Positions 1 to 6,935 of a stretch of 8,178 nt of DNA are shown here, piece by piece (the first letter of the stretch is position 1; the number at the start of each line of letters is the position of its first letter). Source of the stretch: Cellvibrionales bacterium UBA5860 (GTDB lineage Bacteria; Pseudomonadota; Gammaproteobacteria; Pseudomonadales; Porticoccaceae); assembly GCA_002431545.1 (NCBI GenBank), contig DJFY01000015.1, positions 1 to 8,178 of the forward strand. The letters run 5' to 3'. Both the position numbers and the translations under genes were made by a program. The notes beneath the pieces are model-generated. The model was not told the DNA's origin and did no database searches. It saw nothing but the letters and a program-made list of their open reading frames with translations.

Positions 1-1734
1 GATCGCCAGATCCTCGAGGAGGGGGACAGGGTGGCCGGACCGGCCATGGTCATCGACGCCCACGCCACAACGATCATTGAAGAAGGTTGGCGCTGTGAGG
101 TACTTGCGTCGGGCACACTGCGCCTGCTGCGAGTCGACGTAGCGAGTCATCGTGCCGCCGGGTCTGTAACTGGGGCCGACAGACAAACCGGCGTCGAGCG
201 CGATCCGGTCACGCTTGAGCTCTTTAATTACCGGTTTATGGCCATTGCGGAGCAAATGGGTGCGGTGCTGGCGAACACCGCCCATTCGGTAAATATCAAG
301 GAGCGGCTGGACTTTTCCTGTGCTTTGTTTGACGCGCGTGGCAATCTCATTGCCAATGCACCCCACGTGCCGGTTCACCTGGGTTCTATGGGCGATACGG
401 TGACGACCATCATCGACAACCGGCGACAAAAGATGACCCCGGGAGACGCCTACCTGGTGAACTCTCCCTACGGCGGCGGCACACATCTCCCGGATATGAC
501 CGTGGTGTCGCCGGTATTTGCGTCCAGCGATAGCGTACCCGTTTTCTATGTCGCGACTCGGGCTCATCACGCCGATATTGGCGGTATCGCGCCCGGCTCC
601 ATACCGGCGGTAAGCTCGCACATCGAGCAGGAAGGCGTGCTTTTTGAGGATTTTCACCTGGTGCGCCAGGGCCACTTCGACGTGGAGGCGCTGCGCTCAC
701 ATCTCACCGGTGGTGCCTTTCCGGCGCGTAACCCGGACAGCAATATCGCCGATCTTCAAGCCCAGGTCGCGGCTAACGCCCTGGGGCGCGGGGGCCTGGA
801 AAAACTGGTTGAACAACATGGTTTCGCTGTCGTCGACGCCTATGCGACCTATGTTCAGGACAATGCTGCCGAGGCGGTGCAACGCGTAATCGAAACATTG
901 CGGGACGGCCATTTTCGCTATGCCATGGACCATGGCGCCGAGATCGTTGTCTCGACGCGGGTCGATGCCTCACGCAAACGCCTCACTGTAGATTTCAGCG
1001 GTACATCCGCGCAGCGTGTGGACAATTTCAATGCCCCGGAATCGGTGGTCAAGGCCGCCGTGCTCTACGTGCTGCGCACGCTCGTTGAAGATGCCATTCC
1101 ACTCAATGCTGGCTGCTTGCGCCCGGTCGACCTCGTTATTCCGGCCGGTAGCATGCTCAGTCCCCGTTATCCGGCAGCCGTGGTGGCAGGGAACGTGGAA
1201 ACGTCCCAGTATGTAGCCGATGCGCTCTATGGCGCGCTCGACAGGCTCGCCGGTTCCCAGGGCACTATGAATAACCTGACCTTTGGCAACGAGCGTGTGC
1301 AGTACTACGAGACCATCTGCGGTGGCGCCGGGGCCGGCTATGGTTTTGCCGGCGCCAGTGCCGTGCAGGTTCACATGACCAATTCGCGCCTGACTGATCC
1401 GGAAATTCTCGAACTCCGCTTTCCGGTCCGGCTCGAAGCTTTTGCCGTTCGTGCCGGCAGCGGCGGGGCGGGGCGGTATTCCGGAGGCGATGGCGTTATC
1501 CGCTGCATTCGCTTTCTTGAAACCCTGCGCTGCAGCCTGGTTTGCGGACATCGACGGGTTCCGGTGTTCGGTCTACACGGTGGTGGCGAGGGTATGCCGG
1601 GAAGTAATTTGCTGATCCGTGCCAACGGCGACCGAGTTCCCTTGTCCGGTGTTGAGGAATTCGTCGCCGAGCCTGGCGATGTCATTGTGGTGGAGACGCC
1701 GGGCGGCGGTGGCTACGGAACGCCCGGGGCTTAG
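1..1734 (+). CDS. 5-oxoprolinase / hydantoinase, HyuA C-terminus fused to HyuB (5' partial)
   Basis: Probably ATP-dependent 5-oxoprolinase, which opens 5-oxo-L-proline to L-glutamate in the cytoplasm (gamma-glutamyl cycle). The reading frame is open from base 1, so the gene begins upstream; the GTG at 31 is not the true start. Numbering residues from nt 1 (577 codons), residues 1-45 look like the end of a HyuA domain (GPAMVIDAHATTIIEEGW). After a linker at about 46-66, a full HyuB domain starts near residue 68. HyuB hallmarks are NTAHSVNIKERLDFS (92 on), GDAYLVNSPYGGGTHLPDM (148 on), RAHHADIGG (187 on), RNPDSNIADLQAQ (243 on), TNSRLTDPEILELRFPVRLE and a glycine-rich end, TPGGGGYG. Single-chain 5-oxoprolinases are about 1200 residues, so roughly half is missing. 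Fused architecture and the SVNIKERLDFS block favour 5-oxoprolinase over N-methylhydantoinase or acetone carboxylase, but substrate cannot be proven here. The TAG stop overlaps the convergent transporter stop. Confidence 0.88.
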   Translation, partial: DRQILEEGDRVAGPAMVIDAHATTIIEEGWRCEVLASGTLRLLRVDVASHRAAGSVTGADRQTGVERDPVTLELFNYRFMAIAEQMGAVLANTAHSVNIKERLDFSCALFDARGNLIANAPHVPVHLGSMGDTVTTIIDNRRQKMTPGDAYLVNSPYGGGTHLPDMTVVSPVFASSDSVPVFYVATRAHHADIGGIAPGSIPAVSSHIEQEGVLFEDFHLVRQGHFDVEALRSHLTGGAFPARNPDSNIADLQAQVAANALGRGGLEKLVEQHGFAVVDAYATYVQDNAAEAVQRVIETLRDGHFRYAMDHGAEIVVSTRVDASRKRLTVDFSGTSAQRVDNFNAPESVVKAAVLYVLRTLVEDAIPLNAGCLRPVDLVIPAGSMLSPRYPAAVVAGNVETSQYVADALYGALDRLAGSQGTMNNLTFGNERVQYYETICGGAGAGYGFAGASAVQVHMTNSRLTDPEILELRFPVRLEAFAVRAGSGGAGRYSGGDGVIRCIRFLETLRCSLVCGHRRVPVFGLHGGGEGMPGSNLLIRANGDRVPLSGVEEFVAEPGDVIVVETPGGGGYGTPGA

Positions 1735-3335
1735 TGGGATGGTGCCGGTAGCTTTTTCATAAACCAGATAAAGCCAAGGCTGACGATAAAAGCGGCGCCC
1801 ATAAAGTAAAAACAATCGTTGTAAGCCATGACATAACTTTCCCGCCGTGCGATGGCGTCGACTGCCCGTAGCGCCTGTTCCTGGGCGAGAATCGGGTCGG
1901 CCCCCAGTTGTGCGAAGTAATCCTGGTAACCTTGCAGGCGTTCGATAGTAAATGGGTTGTATGCCGACAGGGACTCGACAATGTGGTTAGAGTGAAACTG
2001 CTGGCGCATCGAAAGGAAAGTTGCGAGCACGGCGATGCCGACGGCGCCGCCCAGGTTGCGCAGCACATTAAACAGCCCGGACGCGGACCCCACCTGCTCC
2101 TGCTCGATTTCAGCGGTGGCGATCACATTCAGGGGCACCATGATAAAAGGCATGCCAAGGCCGCGAAGGACGTTCGGCCAGAGTAGATGGTCGCGCGCGT
2201 AGTCTGCGGTCATGTGAATATTGAGCAGGCAGCTCAAGCCGAAAATAAAGGCGCCAATGGCGAGCAGGATGCGCAGGTCGACCACCTTCATCAGGCGCAG
2301 GACAATCGGCACAACAACAAGTTGAGGCAAACCGACCCACATCATCACCAGGCCGATCTGCATAGCGTTGTATCCGTGTACCTGCGCCAGATACAGCGGC
2401 ATGACGAAAACCGAACCATAGAGGCCCAGGCCGAGCACGATGCCCACCAGGTTGGAGAGGAAAAAATTGCGTCGTGCCAGCAGGCGCAGATTGATAAAAG
2501 GATCGGCCCGCTTGAGTTCAATGGCAATGAAGGTGGCCAGGCAGAACAGAGCCAGTATGGTGCCGCGCAGAATAAACTCGGATTCGAGCCAGTCCTTGCG
2601 CTCGCCTTCCTCGAGGATGATGATCATGGCGCCCAGACCGATCGCCATGGCCAGCATGCCCGACCAGTCGCCTTTCTTAAGCAGTGACAGGTTAGCCGCC
2701 GACTTTGCCAGACCCCGCCAGAGAATCAGGAACATGATAGACGTGGGTACGATCTGTAGATAGAAGATGGCCTGCCAGCCAAAGGCCTCGGTCAGATAGC
2801 CGCCTACAGTGGGTCCAATGGTCGGTGCCTGTGTTGCCGTTAGTGCGAACATGCCCATGCCGATGGGTTGCTTGCTCGGCGGCAACAAGGTGAGGATGAT
2901 GGCGAAGGACAGGGGGATCAGCGTGCCCCCGGTAAGGCCGGCCAGGGTTCGAAAGACGAGCATGGATTCCAGATTCCAGGCCATGGCACAGAGGATAGTG
3001 GCGCCAATAAAAAGCGCTGTATTCCACAGCATGTACCGGCGCAGCCCGAACACCATGGTCAACCATCCGGTGATGGGGATGACGACGACCTCAGCCGTCA
3101 GGTAGGCCGTCGATATAAAAGAGCCTTCCTGCAGGGTGGCCGAGAGCGCCCCCTGGATGTCCTTGAGCGAGGCGTTGGTAATATGGATGTTGAGTACGGC
3201 GATAAAGGCGCCCAGCACGCCGCCGAATACGGTCAACCAGGTCGCTGGTGAGACCGTGTCGGCATCTGCATTATTGCCTTGAGGCGCTGCGGTTGGAGCG
3301 GATTCCCGATCAGCGCCGGTCGCGCTGCCACTCAC
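1731..3335 (-). CDS. EmrB-type MFS efflux transporter (DHA2 family, 14 TM)
   Basis: Inner-membrane drug:proton antiporter of the DHA2/EmrB family, 534 residues (EmrB is about 512). A cytoplasmic tail rich in Ala, Asp and Gly (1-30) precedes helix 1 (about 33-52). EGSFISTAYLTAEVVVIPIT (70-89) forms the loop and helix 2. The antiporter motif C region is APTIGPTVGGYLTEAFGW (170-187), and SASGLFNVLRNLGGAVGIA (417-435) is a DHA2 hallmark. A long periplasmic stretch (445-500) precedes the last helix (about 504-526). Helix 1 reads LNIHITNASL where EmrB has an Asp in the LD..I.N pattern; I recall Asn in one DHA2 subgroup, so this is probably not a defect. The start is GTG: the frame closes upstream at a TAA, and a GAAGGG ribosome site (3345-3350) sits 9 nt away. 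It lies 59 nt after the adaptor gene and is probably co-transcribed. Substrate unknown. Confidence 0.93.
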   Translation of the reverse strand: MSGSATGADRESAPTAAPQGNNADADTVSPATWLTVFGGVLGAFIAVLNIHITNASLKDIQGALSATLQEGSFISTAYLTAEVVVIPITGWLTMVFGLRRYMLWNTALFIGATILCAMAWNLESMLVFRTLAGLTGGTLIPLSFAIILTLLPPSKQPIGMGMFALTATQAPTIGPTVGGYLTEAFGWQAIFYLQIVPTSIMFLILWRGLAKSAANLSLLKKGDWSGMLAMAIGLGAMIIILEEGERKDWLESEFILRGTILALFCLATFIAIELKRADPFINLRLLARRNFFLSNLVGIVLGLGLYGSVFVMPLYLAQVHGYNAMQIGLVMMWVGLPQLVVVPIVLRLMKVVDLRILLAIGAFIFGLSCLLNIHMTADYARDHLLWPNVLRGLGMPFIMVPLNVIATAEIEQEQVGSASGLFNVLRNLGGAVGIAVLATFLSMRQQFHSNHIVESLSAYNPFTIERLQGYQDYFAQLGADPILAQEQALRAVDAIARRESYVMAYNDCFYFMGAAFIVSLGFIWFMKKLPAPSH

Positions 3336-3394
3336 GGCTCGACGCCCTTCAACTTAAGTTAATCCGGTTCAACTCAGCGCGGTGAGGTGCGAAC

Positions 3395-4450
3395 TCAGGG
3401 TTCGCGCAGGGCAACGGTCTGCCCCTCGTGGTCACGGGTATCCACGCGGGCGACAACAGACATGCCGGGGCGCAGTTTTTTTATCACGGGGCTTGCGCGG
3501 TCGAGCACTATCTTGACCGGCACGCGCTGGACAATTTTAGTGAAGTTGCCGGTCGCATTGTCCGCCGGAAGCAGGCTGAATTCTGCGCCACTGGCCGGAG
3601 AAATACTGTCGACGGTCCCGGCTACCCAGTCATCGGGAAAGGCATCGACCTTGACTCTGGCCACTTGTCCGGGGGTCATATGGGTTAACTGGGTTTCTTT
3701 GAAATTGGCGCTGACCCAGACTTCGTCGAGTGATACCAGCGCCATCTTGCGTGCGCCGACATGAATATACTCGCCCGGTTCGACATGCTTGTTGCCAACG
3801 ACGCCGTCGCGCGGGGCTCGTATGTCGGTAAAGCCCAGATCGATCTCGGCCTGTTGCAGTTTGGCCGTGGCCTCTGCCTGGGCTGCGAGAATCTCATCGG
3901 CTTCGGCGGTAAGCACGGCCTGTTGTGCGCGTGCCGCGTCGAGATTAGCTCGAGTGCGTGCTAGCTCGGCTTCTGCCTGCGCCACGTCCGTCATCGCGTG
4001 ATCATAGCGCTGTTTTTCGGCAAACCCCCTGTTTTTTAACTGTTCTGCGCGGACCAGATCTAATTTTGCCCGCTCCAACTCTGCCTGGGCCGTACGTACC
4101 TCCGCGCGATGCGCGGCGATAGTGGCTTTTTGTAATTCCTGGCGCGTTTTCAGACGCGCGTAACTTGCCTGAGCGCTTTCCACTTCAGCCCTGGCTTCGG
4201 CTACTTTGGCGCTGAAAGGGGTCTTCATCATGGAGATCAACAGGTCTCCCGCTTTCACCGCCTGATTATTCCTGACATTCACGGTCTCGACGATGCCCGG
4301 AACCTTGGCGCTGATAATAGTAATATCGGCCTGCGTATAGGCGTTGTCCGTCGATTCCCAGAAGCGGCCGTCGAACCACCAGTTTTTCAGCCACCAGCCT
4401 CCGAAGACAAGTGCCACGACGAGCACTGAAAACAAAATAACCTTTCGCAT
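3395..4450 (-). CDS. HlyD/EmrA-type membrane fusion protein (efflux adaptor)
   Basis: Periplasmic adaptor that links the MFS transporter to an outer-membrane channel. It has 351 residues (E. coli EmrA 390). One N-terminal anchor helix (about 4-20) is followed by STDNAYTQADITIISAKVPG (33-52), the classic start of the EmrA barrel and first lipoyl half-motif. Residues about 78-202 are Ala/Glu/Arg/Gln-rich heptad-like coiled coil. The second lipoyl half is FTDIRAPRDGVVGNKHVEPG (207-226), followed by the beta-barrel domain (VWVSANFKETQLTHMTPGQ, 244-262) and an ending LRPGMSVVARVDTRD. The ATG at 4448-4450 fits the family start and the anchor helix; no strong ribosome site is visible before it. First gene of the adaptor-transporter operon, divergent from the tetR-like gene. 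No outer-membrane factor is encoded in the window, so a TolC-like protein elsewhere must be assumed. Confidence 0.93.
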   Translation of the reverse strand: MRKVILFSVLVVALVFGGWWLKNWWFDGRFWESTDNAYTQADITIISAKVPGIVETVNVRNNQAVKAGDLLISMMKTPFSAKVAEARAEVESAQASYARLKTRQELQKATIAAHRAEVRTAQAELERAKLDLVRAEQLKNRGFAEKQRYDHAMTDVAQAEAELARTRANLDAARAQQAVLTAEADEILAAQAEATAKLQQAEIDLGFTDIRAPRDGVVGNKHVEPGEYIHVGARKMALVSLDEVWVSANFKETQLTHMTPGQVARVKVDAFPDDWVAGTVDSISPASGAEFSLLPADNATGNFTKIVQRVPVKIVLDRASPVIKKLRPGMSVVARVDTRDHEGQTVALREP

Positions 4451-4526
4451 AACTTAAACTCGTGGTACGGAACTGACTGGATCCTGCCCGTATGTATTGC
4501 TGGCAACCTCTGGGATGCCGGGGCTA

Positions 4527-4555
4527 TATATCAACTGACGAACAATAACCTGCAA
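4527..4555 (-). promoter_or_regulatory. Candidate sigma-70 promoter for the efflux operon
   Basis: On the minus strand, TTGCAG (4555-4550) is followed after exactly 17 nt by GATATA (4532-4527). This would start RNA near 4519 and leave an untranslated leader of about 70 nt before the adaptor ATG. It is a consensus match only; AT-rich sequence makes chance matches possible. Confidence 0.35.
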
Positions 4556-4856
4556 GCTTGGGCGGAAACCAATACCGCGATATTATTTTTCAATTTCCGG
4601 GGTAAGGCTTGTTCCGCGTACTGCACATATTGAACCCATCTGGTACTGTGTCGTACCCTAGCACTGGGGCACAGGCCTTGCAACCGGGAAGATGGCGCCT
4701 GTTGACTAGATAAATAGCACAAAAATGGTCGAGCAGGAAATCTTTCGAGGCGGGCGGCCCGCGCCGGACCCGGATTTGTGCCGAACACGGAGAGGCAGGT
4801 ATTTCTCTGGTTCGTTTCTACGTAATAGATCGGCGCGGCCTATGGCATAAACTGGC

Positions 4857-4885
4857 GCGACAATGGTCATAGCGGTCCGTATATT
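4857..4885 (+). promoter_or_regulatory. Candidate sigma-70 promoter of the tetR-like gene
   Basis: GCGACA (4857-4862, four of six to the -35 consensus) is followed after 17 nt by TATATT (4880-4885, five of six to the -10 consensus). RNA would start near 4892, about 60 nt before the regulator's ATG. The -10 box lies inside the inverted repeat 4864-4901, as expected for an autoregulated repressor. Not proven without transcript ends. Confidence 0.42.
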
Positions 4886-4901
4886 TGCATGCTAACGACC
4901 A
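4864..4901. promoter_or_regulatory. Imperfect inverted repeat, candidate TetR operator
   Basis: Left arm TGGTCATAGC (4864-4873) mirrors right arm GCTAACGACCA (4891-4901). TGGTC pairs with GACCA and TAGC with GCTA, with one extra base in the right arm. A GCATGC palindrome (4887-4892) overlaps the right arm. The arms flank the predicted tetR -10 box. TetR-family proteins bind such palindromes as dimers or dimer pairs; the 38-base span would suit two dimers. Assignment to this regulator is inference from position. Confidence 0.4.
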
Positions 4902-4952
4902 AACGAGGCCCTAAATTTTCACGGGAAAGCGAAACGACGGGATGGCATCGCG

Positions 4953-5630
4953 ATGACTGATCAGGACGATACGAGCGAAGATAACTCTACTGATGACAAT
5001 CAATCTGCAACTGGTGAGCCTCGCCGGAGCGGTATGACCGAAGCTGAAAGACGCGCGGCGATACTGAAGGCCGGCATGGAGGTTTTTCTTGAGAAGGGCT
5101 ATGTCGGCTCCAGTGTCGACGAAGTGGTGCGCCGCGCGGGTGGGTCGAAGCGCACGGTTTACAAGTATTTTGAAAATAAGGAGGGGCTGTTTGCCGCCAT
5201 CGTAGCTGGTTTGCTGGAGGAAATGATGGCGCCGCTGCAACCCGAAATAACCGACGAAAGGGGACTTTACGACACCCTTGAACTGTTGGGGCGCAATTAT
5301 CTGGCCGTTCTACTGAAAGAAGAGAGCCTGATGATTTACCGAACCATGGTTTCGGAGGGCGTCAGATACCCCGAACTTGCGCAAAGGTTTTATGCCAGCG
5401 GTCCGGGCGCTGCAGTCAAAAGACTGGCCAGCTACCTGGAGCGGCAAACCGGGTTGGGTGTTCTCAGCGTCGGCGACACGCAGGCAGCAGCGCGCCAGTA
5501 TTACAGCATGGTGCGCTCGGATATTCATATGCGGGCGGCGCTTGGCATTGCCATTCCCGCGGACGATGAAATTGAACAAAGTATCAGTCGCGCGGTCGAT
5601 TTGTTTCTCAAGGAGTACGATACTGATTGA
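4953..5630 (+). CDS. TetR/AcrR-family transcriptional regulator
   Basis: Ligand-responsive DNA-binding repressor, 225 residues, of typical family length. The N-terminal helix-turn-helix domain spans about residues 30-79: RRAAILKAGMEVFLEKGYVG, then SSVDEVVRRAGGSKRTVYKY with the recognition helix at SKRTVYKYF, then ENKEGLFAAIV. The rest is helical and resembles the AefR-type TetR C-terminal domain (EESLMIYRTMVSEGVRYPEL, 123-142), which forms the dimer and ligand pocket. The first 27 residues are acidic and probably disordered. An in-frame ATG at 5034 (residue 28), with GGAG just upstream, is an alternative start directly before the DNA-binding domain; the ribosome site before 4953 is weak. The gene is divergent from the EmrAB-like pump, so it most likely represses that operon and itself. 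The ligand is not visible in the sequence. Confidence 0.92.
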   Translation: MTDQDDTSEDNSTDDNQSATGEPRRSGMTEAERRAAILKAGMEVFLEKGYVGSSVDEVVRRAGGSKRTVYKYFENKEGLFAAIVAGLLEEMMAPLQPEITDERGLYDTLELLGRNYLAVLLKEESLMIYRTMVSEGVRYPELAQRFYASGPGAAVKRLASYLERQTGLGVLSVGDTQAAARQYYSMVRSDIHMRAALGIAIPADDEIEQSISRAVDLFLKEYDTD

Positions 5631-5663
5631 GACCCGCGCTGCGTTTGGCGGGAAAGGGAATAA

Positions 5664-5684
5664 CCGAAAAATTCGGCGAATTTT
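5664..5684 (+). promoter_or_regulatory. Two mutually exclusive small hairpins in the tetR-DUF77 gap
   Basis: CCGAA-AAA-TTCGG (5664-5676) and AAAATTC-GGC-GAATTTT (5668-5684) are both perfect inverted repeats that share bases. The second is a 17-base near-palindrome that could also be a protein site. Neither has the GC-rich stem plus U-run of a strong terminator, so read-through from tetR is likely. It lies 20 nt before the next start codon, just upstream of that gene's ribosome site. Confidence 0.4.
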
Positions 5685-5704
5685 AAGCTGCCGGGAGAAG
5701 TACT

Positions 5705-6025
5705 ATGGATGTTCTCGTCGAGTTGTGCCTGATCCCTCAAGGGGGTGACATCTCGCTATCCGACGATATTGCTGAGTGTCAGAAGATTTTCCGGGCGCGG
5801 GGCCTGAGTCATCAACTGCACGCGTTTGGCACCAATGTTGAAGGCGAGTGGGATAACGTCATGGGTGCGATCAAGGCCTGTCATGAACGTGTTCACGAAC
5901 GGGGTCGCGTGCGAATTCTGTCGACGCTGAAGATCGCAACTCGTAGTGACCGGCAGCAGAGCCTTCGGGCCAAGGTAGTTAGCGTTGAGGAAAAATTAAC
6001 TGATGGTCACGTTAAAGATGCATAG
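5705..6025 (+). CDS. MTH1187-family (DUF77) thiamine-binding protein
   Basis: Small soluble ferredoxin-like-fold protein, 106 residues, of the MTH1187/YqgV family; related structures bind thiamine or its precursors, and the physiological role is unsettled. Family signatures are VELCLIPQGGDISLSDDIAE (5-24; usually a xxPxGxxSLS start), LHAFGTNVEGEWDNVMGAIK (38-57; the near-invariant GT..EG.WD..M..IK block), KACHERVHERG (57-67) and STLKIATRSDRQQSLRAKVV (73-92; TT.KID.R.D....L..KV). The start ATG has a GGGAG ribosome site (5693-5697) with 7-nt spacing. It follows the tetR-like gene after 74 nt and overlaps the methyltransferase gene, which implies co-expression. I infer a thiamine-binding or sensing role from the family; no enzyme activity is indicated. 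Confidence 0.88.
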   Translation: MDVLVELCLIPQGGDISLSDDIAECQKIFRARGLSHQLHAFGTNVEGEWDNVMGAIKACHERVHERGRVRILSTLKIATRSDRQQSLRAKVVSVEEKLTDGHVKDA

Positions 6026-6935
6026 ACTCGAGACAATAGCCAGTTTGGTCAAGAGATCACAATTACGCGTGAAACTCCAATCAGGCACGATATCAGGGCC
6101 AAGTATGACGCTCATCCTGAGCGGGCTGATATTGATTTTCGCGGCGAACAGGCCGGTGTATGCGGTCACTGAAACCTTCGTTGCTTCGCAGGTGCTAAGT
6201 GGTTCGCATCGAAGCCAGCGTCATGTCGCGAGGGACGTCTACCGGAATCCTTCAGCTACGCTTCAGTTTTTCGACGTGCAACCGAACATGACGGTGGTCG
6301 AAATCTGGCCTGGAGGTGGCTGGTACACGGAAATTCTCGCCGGGCACGTCTCCGCGGGAAAACTCTATGCGGCGCATTTCCCCGAAGACAGCGAGCTGCC
6401 TTATTTTGCCAAATCCCGAAGCGCCTTCAAGGAAAAGCTCAAAGCTTCGCCCGAAGTTTATTCCGACGTGGTTCTGGCGGAATTCAGCCCGGCCCAAAAC
6501 CGGTTGACTGTGCCTGACGCCAGTGCCGATCGGGTCGTCACTTTTCGCAACGTGCACAACTGGATGCGCACCATGAATGAGGCCGAAGCTTTCGCCCTGT
6601 TTTTCCGGGTTCTAAAACCAGGCGGTATTCTCGGTGTAGTCGAGCACCGCGCCAGGCCGGGCACCAGTTGGCAGGATATGAAAGAGAGCGGATACATGAC
6701 CGAAACATACGTTATCGGCCTTGCCGAGCAGGCCGGTTTCGTTCTCGACGCGCGCAGCGAAATCAATAGCAATCCCAAAGACACGGCGTCGCATCCGAGC
6801 GGCGTCTGGACGTTGCCGCCGACACTGCGGCTGGGCGACAAGAATCGCGCCCGCTACCTGGACATTGGCGAGAGTGACCGCATGACCTTACGCTTCGTGA
6901 AACCGGTGCTGCCGGTAACACCGACGGCGCAGTGA
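6003..6935 (+). CDS. Exported class I SAM-dependent methyltransferase (COG4798-like)
   Basis: A 310-residue protein with a Rossmann-type methyltransferase core and an apparent export signal. The N-terminus has a basic region (HRLETIASLVKRSQLRVK), a hydrophobic core (MTLILSGLILIFAA, 35-48) and a likely signal peptidase site after VYA (52-54). The core has motif I VVEIWPGGGWYTEILA (98-113), which binds SAM in this superfamily, an acidic strand end (LYAAHFPEDSE), FRNVHNWM (181-188), and LKPGGILGVVEHRARPG (204-220), the post-motif III signature. The substrate is unknown. Start 6003 is supported by a TGAGGA site (5986-5991) 11 nt upstream and gives a 23-base overlap with the previous gene; ATG 6018 (8-base overlap) and ATG 6105 (directly at the hydrophobic core) are alternatives. 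The stop overlaps the next start (GTGA). An exported SAM enzyme is odd because SAM is cytoplasmic; a membrane anchor is also possible. Confidence 0.85.
   Translation: MVTLKMHRLETIASLVKRSQLRVKLQSGTISGPSMTLILSGLILIFAANRPVYAVTETFVASQVLSGSHRSQRHVARDVYRNPSATLQFFDVQPNMTVVEIWPGGGWYTEILAGHVSAGKLYAAHFPEDSELPYFAKSRSAFKEKLKASPEVYSDVVLAEFSPAQNRLTVPDASADRVVTFRNVHNWMRTMNEAEAFALFFRVLKPGGILGVVEHRARPGTSWQDMKESGYMTETYVIGLAEQAGFVLDARSEINSNPKDTASHPSGVWTLPPTLRLGDKNRARYLDIGESDRMTLRFVKPVLPVTPTAQ

Larger units (their letters stand above)
4451..4952. other. Divergent spacer between efflux operon and tetR-like gene
   Basis: This 502-base stretch has no convincing gene. It holds a candidate minus-strand promoter near 4527-4555 and a candidate plus-strand promoter with an inverted repeat at 4857-4901. 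It also has an 11-pair potential RNA stem (4602-4612 with 4671-4681) enclosing a small GGTAC/GTACC hairpin at 4642-4657. An 85-codon minus-strand reading frame (4531-4788) has the Arg/Pro/Ser-rich composition of non-coding frames and no recognisable domain. The spacer is unusually long for a tetR-efflux pair, which often has 100-200 bases. Confidence 0.7.

Noticed and set aside
970..1551. 193-codon minus-strand reading frame inside the oxoprolinase gene
   Set aside because: It is antisense to a strongly conserved HyuB domain, has no recognisable domain, and its length follows from GC-rich codon bias.
2187..2687. 166-codon plus-strand reading frame opposite the MFS transporter
   Set aside because: Its Gln/His/Asp-rich, repetitive composition is the mirror of membrane-helix codons; the opposite strand encodes a clear transporter.
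4702..4730. TTGACT as a -35 box for a plus-strand promoter
   Set aside because: No acceptable -10 box at 16-18 nt: the best hexamer, AATGGT, matches three of six.
4531..4788. 85-codon minus-strand reading frame in the divergent spacer
   Set aside because: It has no family resemblance, a composition like translated non-coding DNA, and would cover the candidate pump promoter.
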